Shown: piece after piece, positions 26,101 through 38,924 of the stretch
How positions within the stretch are numbered: the stretch's first letter is position 1
How the letters are laid out: each line of letters begins with the position of its first letter
Notes under the pieces: model-generated
Told to the model about the DNA's origin: nothing
Databases searched by the model: none
Seen by the model: only the letters and a program-made list of their open reading frames with translations
Made by a program: the position numbers and the translations under genes
From: Onchocerca volvulus
Lineage: Eukaryota > Nematoda > Chromadorea > Rhabditida > Onchocercidae
Assembly (NCBI GenBank): GCA_000499405.2
Contig: HG738138.1
Span: forward strand, 18,453,753-18,517,752
Length of the DNA: 64,000 nucleotides
Direction: 5' to 3'

Positions 26101-29100
26101 AAGCTTTGGGATGATAAAGAAAGAAATAGATGAAGGAATACTGTTATAGTTAGAATGCTATAGCAAAACGGCAGTGAACATTGGAAGGTTATGCGTTATT
26201 AATTTATTTACACATTGTCAGCTATATAGCCTGTTGCCCATCTCAAATGCTTCAGTATTAAGGGTGCTGTTATGGCTGCTGCTGAGATCTGTCAGGCTGA
26301 TAAATATAATGAAACTTATACACAAGCTTGGAAATATTCATTATTTGGATGGATATTTCCTCTCGAAAATCACATTTTAGTAGGAAATAGTTGGATTCGA
26401 TCGTTTGACATATTGTTGTGTTGACAGTGTTTCCAATATATCATCAGAAAGGGAAAAATGCAAATAATGGTACCTAACATTCGTGTATGTACACATATGT
26501 TATACCACCCAATTGCTGCATTCTGTCATATTTTTTGACTATTTGAAAGAGGAAGGAACGCAATGATATTTGAGACTATCAACTGATCAAATATTTTGCA
26601 TCGCACTATACATCATCCTTTTCTTGGCTTGCTTTAAAAACATTTAACATGGATGCGTGCAGTCACATTTTTCATAGTTCCACGGTGAATAGATGAGTGA
26701 CGAAATATGAGTGCCAAAGAGATTTAAAAAAGAAACCTCATATAGACAGGGAATTTTGATCAAATTTGGAAACTTTAAAAGGAAATTAGACTTCCGGAAA
26801 TTAAGAAGAAAAATGTTAGTATACTGCTTATCATTTTATTCTTTTTAATCTTTCTTTCAAGTTTTTGAAGAAGTGTTATGGCTATATATGGGTTTTAGGA
26901 GTTTTACAAAATTATATTAATACATTACTATAATTCTATAGGAATACATTCACAGTAAATATCAGCACAAGTTTGCTGTGCTCAATAAAAAATCATTTTT
27001 AAGTTCATCGGATTATATGGCAAGTTTGCTCGAATTTTTGTTTGCAGTAAGCATTAACTGACTGCTATGGCAAAAAATTGGAAACGACAGTGAGGTGTTG
27101 GTGCAAACATTAAATAGTCATTCATTATACATTACAAATATGAATGGAAACAACGATTTCATTACAGATAACGGTCATTTTCATTGTCCCCATTGATGAT
27201 GTTTTGATTAGCCTTTTGAAACGACTAAAAGATCAAATAACATAAAAAATAAGCATTAAACCGACCTGATATTCTCTTTTTTTAAATTAATAGCAACGGG
27301 AGAATTAAAGACAAGAAAAGATACAAAGATGGAATGAAATAGAAGGATCTGTTTTATTAACATTGCTCGCCAAATCTCGCGCTATATCTGTGAATTTCAT
27401 CAGTTAGACTCTATGTAATAGTTAATGAAGTTTTCTTCCTCTCCCCATCACCATTATTATTATTTATCAATTAATTAATTGTTGCTATTATTAATCCATT
27501 TATTGCTGGCGAAATTGTAATTTCTCGGAAAGCATCCTAAAATGATCATTCTTCTGATCTGATAAATCTTTAATCCTTTTTTGAATATAAAAACTATGAA
27601 AATTATATATAATTTTTTTTTTTTTAATAAAAATTGTACATATATATTTTTTTCATTTCCGGAATCGATAAATATTGCTCAAAATATGGAAGATTTTTAG
27701 CATAATAAATAAATTTGAAATCGAGCGAGATCGATGCCATCATTAAGAAGATTTCAAAAACTAACATGTTGATTTTTTCGAATAGTACAAGTGTAATTAG
27801 TATTACCGAATAAATTTTTTAGCTGAAACATAAGTTTTCAGTTACAGAGTTTTTTCTATCTCTTAACTTCGTGTAGATGCAATTATTCTTCAGGAATTAA
27901 TAACTCGCGTATTGCTCGGTATTCCAGTCCCTTTGAAATTCTTGCTCTAATTTTGTTATTAGTTGCCTTTGTTAACCGCTAGTCATATTGATGCTTTTTA
28001 TATTCTTACCCTTCTTTAGCAAGAAGAAAGAAAAAATTGTGTATGATAAGTAGTGCCATGAGGGTAGCACTTGTTTGTCACACCATTAAAATCTGTGATG
28101 AAATACAAATGTTTTTTGTATTTCATCACAGATTTTAACCTTTAACCTTCAGTCCAAAATGTAAACCGTTCTTATGACTGAGCAGCACAGCATAACTTGC
28201 AGTTAGCAGTAGCAGCAGCTCAGCAGTGCGATCATAATTAGCCAAATCTATTGATGCATCGAGTTCTTTTATATGTAGGGACTATGATTAATCACATTCC
28301 TCTGTAATTTCATCTATTCCGGTCATGGAAAATGCAAAAAAAAAAAACAGAAAAAGCATTCGAATGAAATAAAATAAAATGAAAAAATTAGGCTTTTTTT
28401 AAATAGAGACCATCTGTTTAAGTGAAAAGAATGTTTTGAGATTTCAAACATGAGCTTTGATTCTGAAAATAAGAATGATTTTTCATGAATTTCGAAAATT
28501 TTTGTCGAAATTAGATGATCTTTATTCATTTTTGAAATAAATTATAAAAATGGAATTAACAGGATGATCTGAGGCCAACATAAATATGTTTAATAGGAAT
28601 GAACAATGAGCCTCATTTGAGAAGGAAGCGAAAGTTAAAATTAATGATGAAAATTGCAGTAGTTAGTTTCAGTGTAAGAAAATACGTTTGAATGTCTGTT
28701 TATAAAGTCAAGCCAGTAGTACACTTGGCAATGATGCAAGTAAACAGGGAGATCGATGATAATGATAATGTATGGATGGATGGATGGAAATTAAGGATGA
28801 AAGAGTTGGGTTGGGTTGGTAATGTTAGTGATGATGCATTAATGATTCAACTGCAGATTCGTCCATTTTCGTCATTCGTATGATGATGATGATGATGGTG
28901 AAGAAGTGAGAATAATATGTATTCTTCTCACATTTATAGTACCAATTTTTCCAGTTTATAGTAAATTGATATTTTGAATACAAATTGTGAATTCACATGT
29001 TTCTTCTAGTTTATAGTGAATTGATACACAAATCTACTATAACTTCGGAATTATTGAATCAATTTCATACTTTTGTTGATAGCTGAATTTATTTGACAGT

Positions 29101-32100
29101 TCGGTAACTGACAAATGAGTTAGCTCAGGAGTAACGAATATATTAGAAGTTTTCAATCTTCTATTCTAAAAAAAATAATCCTGGAAGCATATTTCTTGAT
29201 ATGCAATGTTTATCATTAGATCTATGCCAGTTATCAATAAATTCGATCTAAGTGCTGTTTACAAATTGAAATTTTTATATATTGGAATAATTATTATTAT
29301 AGCAAATGATGAGAGAGACATTTCAGTTTATTTTGTCAGTTGTTCATTTAATTTTCAAATGCCGAATTTAGCTGTTTTTCTGTGATATTTGCATTCTGGA
29401 TAGTAATAACCTGAGTTAGTCTTTCTGGTCAATTGTCTCGATTGCCACGGTATGTGATTAAGAAGGGAAGTGCTGTTTGACAGATACAACTAACTGAACT
29501 AACGAAAGGAGATAGTAGATGAATAGAGAATGACATTTGTGTTGTGCTCGTAAAGAGACGACAAATTTTTCGCTTCAATAATTTTTTGAAAAAACTCTTC
29601 TTCCTTCTTCTCAGTGTATGCTGTGCTTCATGCTCCGAGCTCTAGTTAAAATAAAAATAGGGAAGGGAATGAGTCCTCTTCTCGTTATTTCTTTCTTTTT
29701 TCCTTCTTTAAAGCAATTTTTTGGTCTTTTTCACTTTGTTTCCTAATAATTTAGGGAAGGAAGGGGTAGAAAGTAGTAATGAAGAAGAAGATGAAAGACA
29801 GAAACCTTTAGTGATGCAAATATTCTCTCATCGCTTTGCTAAGAATTTCAGCCTTCGGAGATCTAATTAGAGTGGTTTTCTCCTTGAAAAATAGATTAGT
29901 TATGTGTGGGAGAACTAGTAATAGGCTTAAGATTCGATTGGGATAGATATGTGTGGGGCTAGTTAATGAATAATTAGATAGATAGATAGATGACTGAGTT
30001 ACTGTCGTCACCATCGTCCATCTATAGCAAGAAGTCAGAAAGCTAAGTTCAAGAAACCGTGAAATTTGATCTGGCTTTGGTCGTCGTCGTTTCGTTTTTT
30101 ATCTTTGCTGCAAATCTATTTTTTTTTTTTTTTTTTTTTTTTTTTGTTTTCACATATAAATAGAACTTAGATTTTGATTTGTTATACTTAGTTTTATGTT
30201 CCTCAAATTCATTTATTTTCTTGATGATCTCTTCGGATAATGTTAAATGGCATCTTCTTTCTATGGATAAATTAATTTTTCATCTGAATGATTTTATATA
30301 TATATATATATAACTTTTGGGATTTTCGGTCTGAGCCGATATTTATGTGTGTCTTTGCCTCTGTATTTGATATATTTATAGCAACTTTACTTTTATTTCG
30401 TTCGAGTAGAATCGGACATGCCCAATGTTTACAGAAATGAAGCGAAAAGTTCTTTGTTTAATTCATTCGAGCTTTGTTAAACATCTATTTAATAGATGTA
30501 GCCACTATAAAATTCTCCAAATTATGCAAAAAGCTTTTTTTTTTTGTCCTAATCATGAGATGGAATGCAGCGCATTAGTCAAGAGATTTACTGGGCAAGC
30601 CGAAAGTCACTTTTGCTACTGATTGGTCTATTTCAATTGTCAGAAAAGAAAAGGAAGGAACTGAATGATGCCGGAATTCCTTTTTATCTGAAGTATTAAA
30701 TTCTACCTGCATATATAATTATTCTCAACTGGTGGAAATTAGCGAACCAATGAAATACCTGTTTATCATTCGCAAAAAACTATAATTTCATCTTTAATTA
30801 TTCTCCATCATGCTATAGAAAAAAATTGTGAATCCATTTATAATATTTCACAATTTACCAGTTTCTCATGAGTATTTTACCATTTAAAATAAGCTAAAAA
30901 AATCACTTTTTCACGGATTTGAAGTATGCGTTTCGTTGTTTTGTTTCATTGGGTTTAGAAGTGGGTCTTTTTCAATGAGGAAATTTTTTTTTAAACTGTC
31001 TTATACGCCTGATATTTCCTAGATCCAACTATAAGTTAAGGTCTTCAAAAATCTTCAGTTTTATGCAGAAAATTTGCATGGTATTTTTGATTCAACTTTT
31101 TTTTTGCATAGTATTTTTGATTTAACAAAGCCTTTGATGATGATCTTGAAAATGGAATAAAATCCCCTTTGCAATAAAAGAAGAGAGCAAATTTTCGAAC
31201 AGATTTTCTCCACCTTCACTTCTCATGCTGCTTTTTTTTAAAGTGCTTAGGCATGATTTGTCTTGACTTTTTAGACTTCAAGTCGTCCATTTCTCCTCCT
31301 CTTGTTCTGATCTTGAAAAATTATGCTCATACTTCTTTTTAAACAACAAACGAAGATCATCTTGTCTTGCTAATAACAAGAGGAAAATAATCATAATAGA
31401 GTGCTGGTGTTATTGTTAGTGAAGTGTCTTTTCCATGTATTGTTAAGAAGAATTTTTAGGATGACGATAGATTCTTATTTTTCTCTATATCTTTCATTCG
31501 AGAATTGCATCGTTCTCCTTTTTTATTACATTCCTAATTTTGCAGTTCTGCAATCGATCTACTTGTTTACTTATTTTCAGTTTCGATCTAATTTTCATCT
31601 TTTTATCCTAAATTTTAAATGATATTTCAAAAAGCTGTTGTCTTCTTCGTATTCATTTGTAAAATTTCATTTATTACTAACAAAAAAGTTCCGTATATTT
31701 ACTGAGCAGAAAAACAACTAATTTTTCAATCTCACAGTTCTATTTGTGGCATTATTATATATTTATTGACAGATAATTACTTCCTAGTTTCAAGTTTCTG
31801 TTATAACTTAACTGAAGTAAGCAAACCATGGAGGGCTTAAAATGGTACAGTAAAAATAAGAACTGATTTTTAGACTGGAAGGAAGGCACGAAATGGATTT
31901 ACTTAGATCGGACTAGATCCCTGTCATGAAACCAGCTTTTAGCGAATTCATTATTTGATCTTTATATTTTACTTTTAATATTTCTGAGCGCGATAGAATA
32001 TTTCATTTGCACTGCATATTAAAGAGACTTTCGAAATTTTTAATTCTTCAAATTTTCTTCAGCTGGGACAGTACAGGCTGTGAATCCGGTATCGTGTTAC

Positions 32101-33407
32101 ACGACAGAAGTAGTGAAATCAGCGAAGCATCACAAGATAATATTTTGGACGAAGTTATAAGGGGTACTAATTGGTAAGTTTATTATTATTTTGACATTTT
32201 TTAAGATTTTTTCCGGGAATTTAAAATTTTGTCTGGACATTCATCAAAATCGTGATTATTTTCATATTATTACTTGCAATTAACTGGAATGTTCTTAAAT
32301 TCTAGGTGTGAAGACATTGAAAAGTCCAAATCTTATGCACAGTAATTTATAGAAAGATAAAATCTATTTATAGATTTTTAACTTCCTAAACAAGAGCGAG
32401 TTGTCTGTGATATGGGTTTTTAGATTTATAATTCATATTTAAATTTAAAAAGGAGATTTGGATATTAATACTCCATTTTCTAATGTATCTTTATACTAAA
32501 AGAGATATTTCATTTAACTCTGAAATATCTCTTTCAATTTATTTATCTTATTTCATATGAAACAGAAACTTTTGTATCATTAGTTCGAAGTAGGATAGAT
32601 TATATTAAAAATTCAATAACCGGATAATTCCTAAACATAACAATTTGTAATTAATAAAAATGCTTTTTTATTAATGCAATATTGAAAATCTTAAAATGGA
32701 TTTTAGAATATCTTTGTTGCGAATAATTTAGATGGATCAAATTCTATTAACAATTTATGAAAATTTTGATGATTGTAGCTTAACATATAAGCTTTAAATC
32801 ACATTTTAATGCATTACGCTCTGCATATATTCTCCAGGTTACTAGGAAACTCTGTTACCTAAGAGATGGGAACGCCTGGATAGAGCATTACTAATGATTG
32901 AAATGGAAAACTTGTATAGTTGAGTCAGTTATTAAAATAGAGATTGATGAAATAGATTAAATAAAGGTACAATTACATGGGAAAATAATTCCAAAAGAAA
33001 GGAAGTAATTTGGGAAACTTGGTGCATTTTTCATTTGCCGGAGAGCAGTTTAATGAATTTTATGAAGTTTTTTCATCATCCAACAACAATTAATAGTCTT
33101 TGCTTGAGCTAAGGGAAAGAAATAGTAATAAATTCGAAGTTATAAGGAAAACAAATCAATTACTAAACATTTTTCCCACGCATCATTTGTTTACTATTAT
33201 GAATTTCTCCAAAAATAATCCTTTTCCGTGTACATTGTAATTTTAATTTGTAAAAACTTTTCAGTTTTGGATATGATTGAATAGTTCTTGACAGTTAATC
33301 GCTTTTGGAAGCAATCAGGGTTGAGAAATAAGTATAAAAAGAAGAAATACTTTTTATGAATTATAAGGACTGAATTTGACAACGCCTCTCTATATTGTAC
33401 TACTTGG

Positions 33408-33470
<63 letters not shown>

Positions 33471-36400
33471 GTGTCATACGCCTTATATACTCTTTTATGA
33501 AACCGATGACACTTCATCGATTTTCTTCAATTAAAGTTTATAAAAAAAGTTGTATTGAGTATTCGTAAAATGAACATAAATATTAAGTGCTACGGGATCA
33601 GAAAAACCTATGCAAACATCCATATATACACTCAGAGACACCTGTGCAAATATATAATTTTGTGTTGGGAAGGCGAAATTTTTGAATGAAATTAATTTTT
33701 GACAGAGTTTTAAGTTTCAGGAAATTCTGAAAAAAACAGGGGATAAAAAAGGTGCGTATTATCTTTGAGAAGTTAACATAAAGTATATAGAATTTTATTA
33801 CTTGATATATTCAGAAAAGGTTCATTGAAATTCATGTTAGGGTCTAGGCTTTCACGAAAATGAAACAAAAATAATGCGGAGGAAAAATGGGTAGAAGTTG
33901 CTATCAATTTTTCAATTAATTTTGGAGCAAATTGAGCAGCTGAAATGTTCCATTACATTTAAAAGATTTCATAGTCATTGCGCAATAATTTAAAAGTTAG
34001 AATTTTCGGAAACACATTTAAATTTAAAATTACAACGGACATTATGGTTTTACCAAAACATGCTTTACGTTGAATCACCGAATAGTTTTGCATAAGTTTT
34101 TTTGGAAAGTTTCAAATTGATATTTTCAGTATCACAACAACAGCAACAACAATGTCTTTGATGAATGCGGGTAAAATTAATGAAGATATTGTAAGTACGA
34201 ACGGATGTAGTAATGCTGACTCAGGGAAAACTGAAACAGGCGCATTCCGTCCAGTAACCAGAAGACGTTACATTCAGAATGAATCAAATCAGGTTAGCTC
34301 TTTTGACATGAATTTATTAGCTTTATCTTGCTTTTTTTTTTTTCATTTGTTTTTCAAAAGAGGTGAAATAAGTGAGTGTATTGTTGCTTATCTCAGAATC
34401 ATTCTGAGATAAATATAATTTCTTTCCACCACTTTTTTTTTCCTCATTCATCTGCTCATGTGTCTTTTTATAGAGTTTTTAGTTGTACTTTTCTTTGATT
34501 TCAGATGTTTGCGGAAAATCACATCTTAAATATTATATCTTAGTCGTGATACTTTTTAAGAATTTAAAACTAACGTGGGTTATTGACAATTTGACAATTT
34601 ACATCTCCTTTCTTAGAGCTTATCTTCGAGAATCTTGTGTTTCAATATGATCCGTATGCATTGTATGACATTGAGAAAATCAGAGTTAGATTGTTTTAAA
34701 ATATATATTGATAATATGTTATCAGCCGTCTTCCTCTTTGGACTTCAAACTTATCGCCGTCTCTTTTCATTTTGCTGCCTATAAAAGTTCTTGTAAATTA
34801 CGCACAGCAGGTGGTGGTGGTGGTTTGGATGATAATGGGTAGTCGATGGTTACATTTTGTGACAATTGACAGACCAATCTAGAAATTATATATCTTATTT
34901 ATTCTGCAATCAACATCCGCTTCAAAATTGCATTGAATACAATCAAAATTGCATTAAATACAATATGTCATCCATCTCCCATCGTTGTAATGAATAGACA
35001 GCTGCTTAATATGAAATTTGATTAAGAATAATTTTAAAAAAAAAAGGGAAGAAAGGCTTTGAAATCGCCGAAAATTTAAAAGACAATTCTGATTTGAAAA
35101 ATTGGATTTCCTCTGGGAAATGCTGCAAATTTTTTTTTTTTTTGGTCTAGTTTTTAATATGATTGAGCCATTTCCACTAATCATATTATTCATACTAACT
35201 TCTAAGTTTTTTTTTTTTTAATATTATCAAAAGCCATTAAGCATGATACTTGATTTAGTCGGAACGAGTTAATTAATGCAATCATGAACGCGAAACATAT
35301 CAATATTTGTTTTATCCTTCCATCGCACCATTTCACAAATTATTCTCATTCAAACCCTAAACTGTTAATCCTTTTCGATTATCCAAGTTATAACGCTTTT
35401 TTTTTTACTATAAATTATACAATTTAGCGCTATTTAAGCTAGAAAATATGTCGCGTTTTGATTCAGAACTGCAGAGTTGATCTCATTAGTGACGTATGAA
35501 CGATATCTTAAATTTAAAGTTTTGTACTTCTGATTTGATTTGTCGATTTGATCGGTTACTGTAACCATCCTTGCAAGATATACCACAATAATCACAATAA
35601 TTTCAAAGAGTATCATCAACATATTTTAGTCACAAAATCCAATATTCTTTTCTTCTTTTTTTTTTGTTTTTGAAAATTTCCAGTAATCTTCATTTTGTTT
35701 TTTATAAATAACATAGTATTAATAGCTGTTATTGTAAGTAGCGATAGTATTTTTTTTAGCCTTAATTGTTTTCAATAAGTTATAAAAATGGCGCCATTGA
35801 CATCTTTCATTTTTCGCTGATAATCGTTAATTATTGTTTGTCCTCTAAATTTTCAATTTCAAAATTTCATTGATGTCTTTTAGCTGCTGTAAAAAGGGTT
35901 TTACGTAAATAGACATGACTTTAGGTCGGGTAATAAAAATTTCGTCTTTCATAAAAAATTTACTGCTCTCTCTTTCTCTTTCCCTTTCAGTCTGTAAGAT
36001 ATTTCCGAATTTCATTTCTTTTTTTTTTTACTTTTTCATAACTGATTGATCCATTTAATTTAGAAGAAAATAACTAATATTATATTGTGGCAATGATTAG
36101 ATCGTAATTAAAAGATGTTAATTGTTAAAGGTATTTGTTCCAAAATCGAGCATAAAAAACTTCCCAACAAAATTTAATCCATGCAATAATTACAAAAAGC
36201 GGAAGTTTCTATTGCATTCAATTGTCTCGATTATTTGGACTGAATACGGGGACTCATTGTCCGAGTCATAAAACAAAAGTAGGACATCGGAATATGTGTG
36301 TGGCGAGCAATGTTCTTATCTCTCTTTTATTATTGTTGAGAGTATTGTATTTCAGAAAAATTCAAGACATTTGACTTTGAGATAAGTAAATTTGAATAAT

Positions 36401-37426
36401 TTAGGATTCTGGAACGATAGTCGACAAAGACACTGCATTCGATTTAGTACTTACTAATCATCAACAGCAACAATCACAACAACCAATAGTAACTCATGGA
36501 ATAATTGGTGAAAAACGTCGATACGAAAGTATAGTGTCGAAATTTCGTTTTGATCGTGAAACAAAGTCACCTTCCTCTCCGATTGCTACTCGACTACGGA
36601 GTTATAATAGTAAGTTTACTGTTCATCGTCTCATACACAGATGTAAAATTTCATAATGAAATGGGCAATTTCAACTTGCTAAACAGAATATCATGCGGTC
36701 GTTCATAAGCCGAAATTGTCAACAAATGTAAGTTACTGATTGTTTTCCATCGCATAACATTGGAAGCGAATCATTTGTTATTTTTGTTGTAATATGTTAA
36801 TTTTATACGTTCCAATTTTCGATGAGATAGCGTTACTGTATGTTTCATTAAAAGAGACTTATGCAGAGGAACATAGGTGACTTATTGTGCCGACGGAAAG
36901 TTTTGTCCGAATGATTACTGCTTATGTGTATATGAATAAATACATTCTTCCGTTTGAAAATATTCTCGTTTCACTGTATGATCAGAATGTCTGGTAGTTT
37001 TTCTTACATCTGCGGCATGTTTTAGAGAACTTTCTATAAGCACCGAAAAGCTGTATCCAAGTTGGAATGCGGGACGCACTGAAATGTATTTACTGATTTA
37101 TTATTAAATGAAATATAGAGGATACTGCAGGTAGTGGCAATGGCGATGCTCCGCGTGAGACACTTGTTGCGGCACGTCGACAACCGGTCAAAGTGATTAT
37201 TCACAATCCTGGTGTTCGACGTTCATCTTTAGCTTCCACAATAGCCAACTATCATCATCATCAGCCGAACAAAACGGATTCCCCCAATGAATTGGATGCA
37301 TTGCCTACGCATCCGCTAAAACGTGGCCGTATGATTAGCAGCGGTAGACCATCGCTAGATTTCGAAAAAATGAGAGAAGTTGGTATTCAATTCGCATCAA
37401 AATATATAGACTCAAAAATGAATTAA
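21466..37426 (+). CDS. Multi-exon gene, unknown Ser/Asn-rich 388-aa protein
   Basis: Seven exons join with consistent phase: 21466-21678, 21748-21820, 23440-23533, 32063-32173, 34130-34292, 36405-36609 and 37119-37426. All have AG acceptors and GT donors, several GTAAGT. The protein starts MLGKLVNKFKKHS. It has an acidic patch (DSGTESDDDELEQLDS, about residues 80-95), a second one (ETDSWDSTGCESGI), Gln- and His-rich short runs, and a basic SFRFDR/KRGRMISSGRPSLDF end. No membrane segment, signal peptide or known catalytic motif was seen. The composition fits an intrinsically disordered regulatory or scaffold protein, which is inference. Introns reach 8.5 kb. The ATG was chosen as the first in the open frame. 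In this reading the stop is followed at once by AATAAA-type sequence, but splicing onward to 38146 is possible. Confidence 0.7.
23087..23113. repeat. (TG)n microsatellite, short
   Basis: Thirteen TG units in the intron between exons 2 and 3 of the long plus-strand gene. Confidence 0.95.
28086..28138. repeat. Perfect 24-bp inverted repeat with 5-base loop
   Basis: TTAAAATCTGTGATGAAATA continues to CAAA at 28109 and is followed by the loop TGTTT. The exact reverse complement fills 28115-28138. The hairpin lies in the 8.5-kb third intron of the plus-strand gene. A perfect long stem with a tiny loop is unlike a typical pre-miRNA. Confidence 0.9.
33409..33469. repeat. (TG)n microsatellite
   Basis: About 30 uninterrupted TG units in the intron between exons 4 and 5 of the long plus-strand gene. 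A shorter run lies at 23087-23113. Confidence 0.97.
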
Positions 37427-38145
37427 AATAAAAAATGCTAAATTAATCAGAAAAAATAAATTCAAAATTGAATTAAAGTTACAAATTTCGAAGTTAGTGT
37501 GGGACTAATAAAATTAGGTTAAATTTTACCACTGTTATAATTATTCATTTTTTGATTTTCATAAACAAAATCTTAAATGTAGTTGGAAATCTGCAAAATA
37601 GAATGTAGTTGTATTCCTGCATAATTTTCTAGGTCAAGCCTTAATTTATGTGGTACTGTTCGTAGTAAATAATTCTTTGTTGTAATACTTAGCATAAATA
37701 ACAAGTTACTTAATGAAGTCTTTCTTTCGAGACTGTATATTGGACTGCAAATCACGCCAGTAATCTTTGATTCTCTTCCAGAATTGGAATAATTCTTTGT
37801 CTATTTTTTTAATATATGATTTAATGAGATGAATCGGAGAGTAAATTTCAAGGCAATTATTCTTGTACTGCAGATTAGATATGACAGTGTGGATATAAAT
37901 ATGACAACACAAGCATTAGTAAACAGCTAATGTAAATTGTTGTTCAGCTACATAAATAAAATAAGGAGAGAAGGAATAGAAGAAAGGTAAAAGGAAAGTG
38001 AATTGACCTTACATACTTGATTCTCTTTATTTGTTGATCATTTTTTTTCTATAATCTCTAAAATAAGCATATTTAAGTTTCGAAAATGATTCTGATTATT
38101 TTAGTCGCTTCACATAATCGTTTTAATCTTGTTATTTTATTGCAG

Positions 38146-38238
38146 CGCTTGGTGGTAAGCAATGTTTATGGCATTGGATCTCAAGAATTTGTCGATTCAG
38201 CAATGGGGAATAGTGATAAAGACATCGAGAAACGAAAA
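38146..38238 (+). CDS. Probable further exon of the long plus-strand gene
   Basis: It follows a strong acceptor (TTATTTTATTGCAG) and ends at a GTAAGG donor. Its 31 codons, phase 0 at both ends, begin RLVVSNVYGIGSQEF and end DKDIEKRK. To join exon 7 it needs a phase-0 donor there. The only candidate is GTTGGT after KMRE (37377), which is a weak site, so exon 7 may instead terminate at 37426 in one isoform. No homology recognised. Confidence 0.5.
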
Positions 38239-38753
38239 GTAAGGGCCTTATTTGTCGATCTTTATTATTATTGTTATTGTTTTAAATCCTTAAAATTATC
38301 TGTTTCGAAGTCTCAAGCTTTTCATATATGTGTGGAATTTCTATAATTAGGTCTTATTGGCGATCAGATTAAATCAATTTAGTCATGGTTTTTGTGATTA
38401 TGGTGTCTTACATATCAGCACTTAATGAAATAATCTTTCTTGGCTAGGATGTATCTGGCACTTCTCATGATTTCTTTACTATGCTATTCCCATTTTTCTG
38501 ATACCCTATTTTCTGATATTTGATACCTTATATATATATTACATTTCCATTTTTTTTCCCAAGTGATATATCCATTAGACTTAATTGATCGAGTCTAGGT
38601 GTTATCGGCATGTTTCCATATCGTATACTTCGGAACATTGTATCAGTACGTTCAGAATTTTGATATTTTTATAATAATCGTTTTTTTTTCTTATTTTTAT
38701 TTTTTTTATTATCGTTAATTACTTCAGAAAGATTAATTATTGATAATTTGCAG

Positions 38754-38924
38754 CAGGACTGGGCGCTAACAACTTCTACCTCAGGCGGACGTCGCTGTCC
38801 GCAGCACCAACAGATGCGCTGCCAGCAAACTGATTGCACATTCCGACCCGTCGATTATGACAGTACACAAACGGGTGGCTGTGGTAGTGGTGGTGGTAGT
38901 AATAATAATAATGGTGACCAGTGA
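38754..38924 (+). CDS. Possible terminal exon A of the long gene
   Basis: It lies after TAATTTGCAG and is in phase with the exon at 38146-38238. It encodes QDWALTTSTSGGRRC, a Cys/Gln-rich middle and a Gly/Ser/Asn run (GGGSNNNNGDQ) before TGA. Another frame in the same DNA (GLGANNFYLRRTSLSAAPTD, then stop) also looks coding-like but would need a different phase. This makes the reading frame uncertain. The exon competes with the one at 44071. Confidence 0.4.
   Translation, partial: QDWALTTSTSGGRRCPQHQQMRCQQTDCTFRPVDYDSTQTGGCGSGGGSNNNNGDQ

Noticed and set aside
33197..33517. Minus-strand frame with a Thr-His repeat
   Set aside because: It is only the translation of the (TG)n microsatellite and its flanks.
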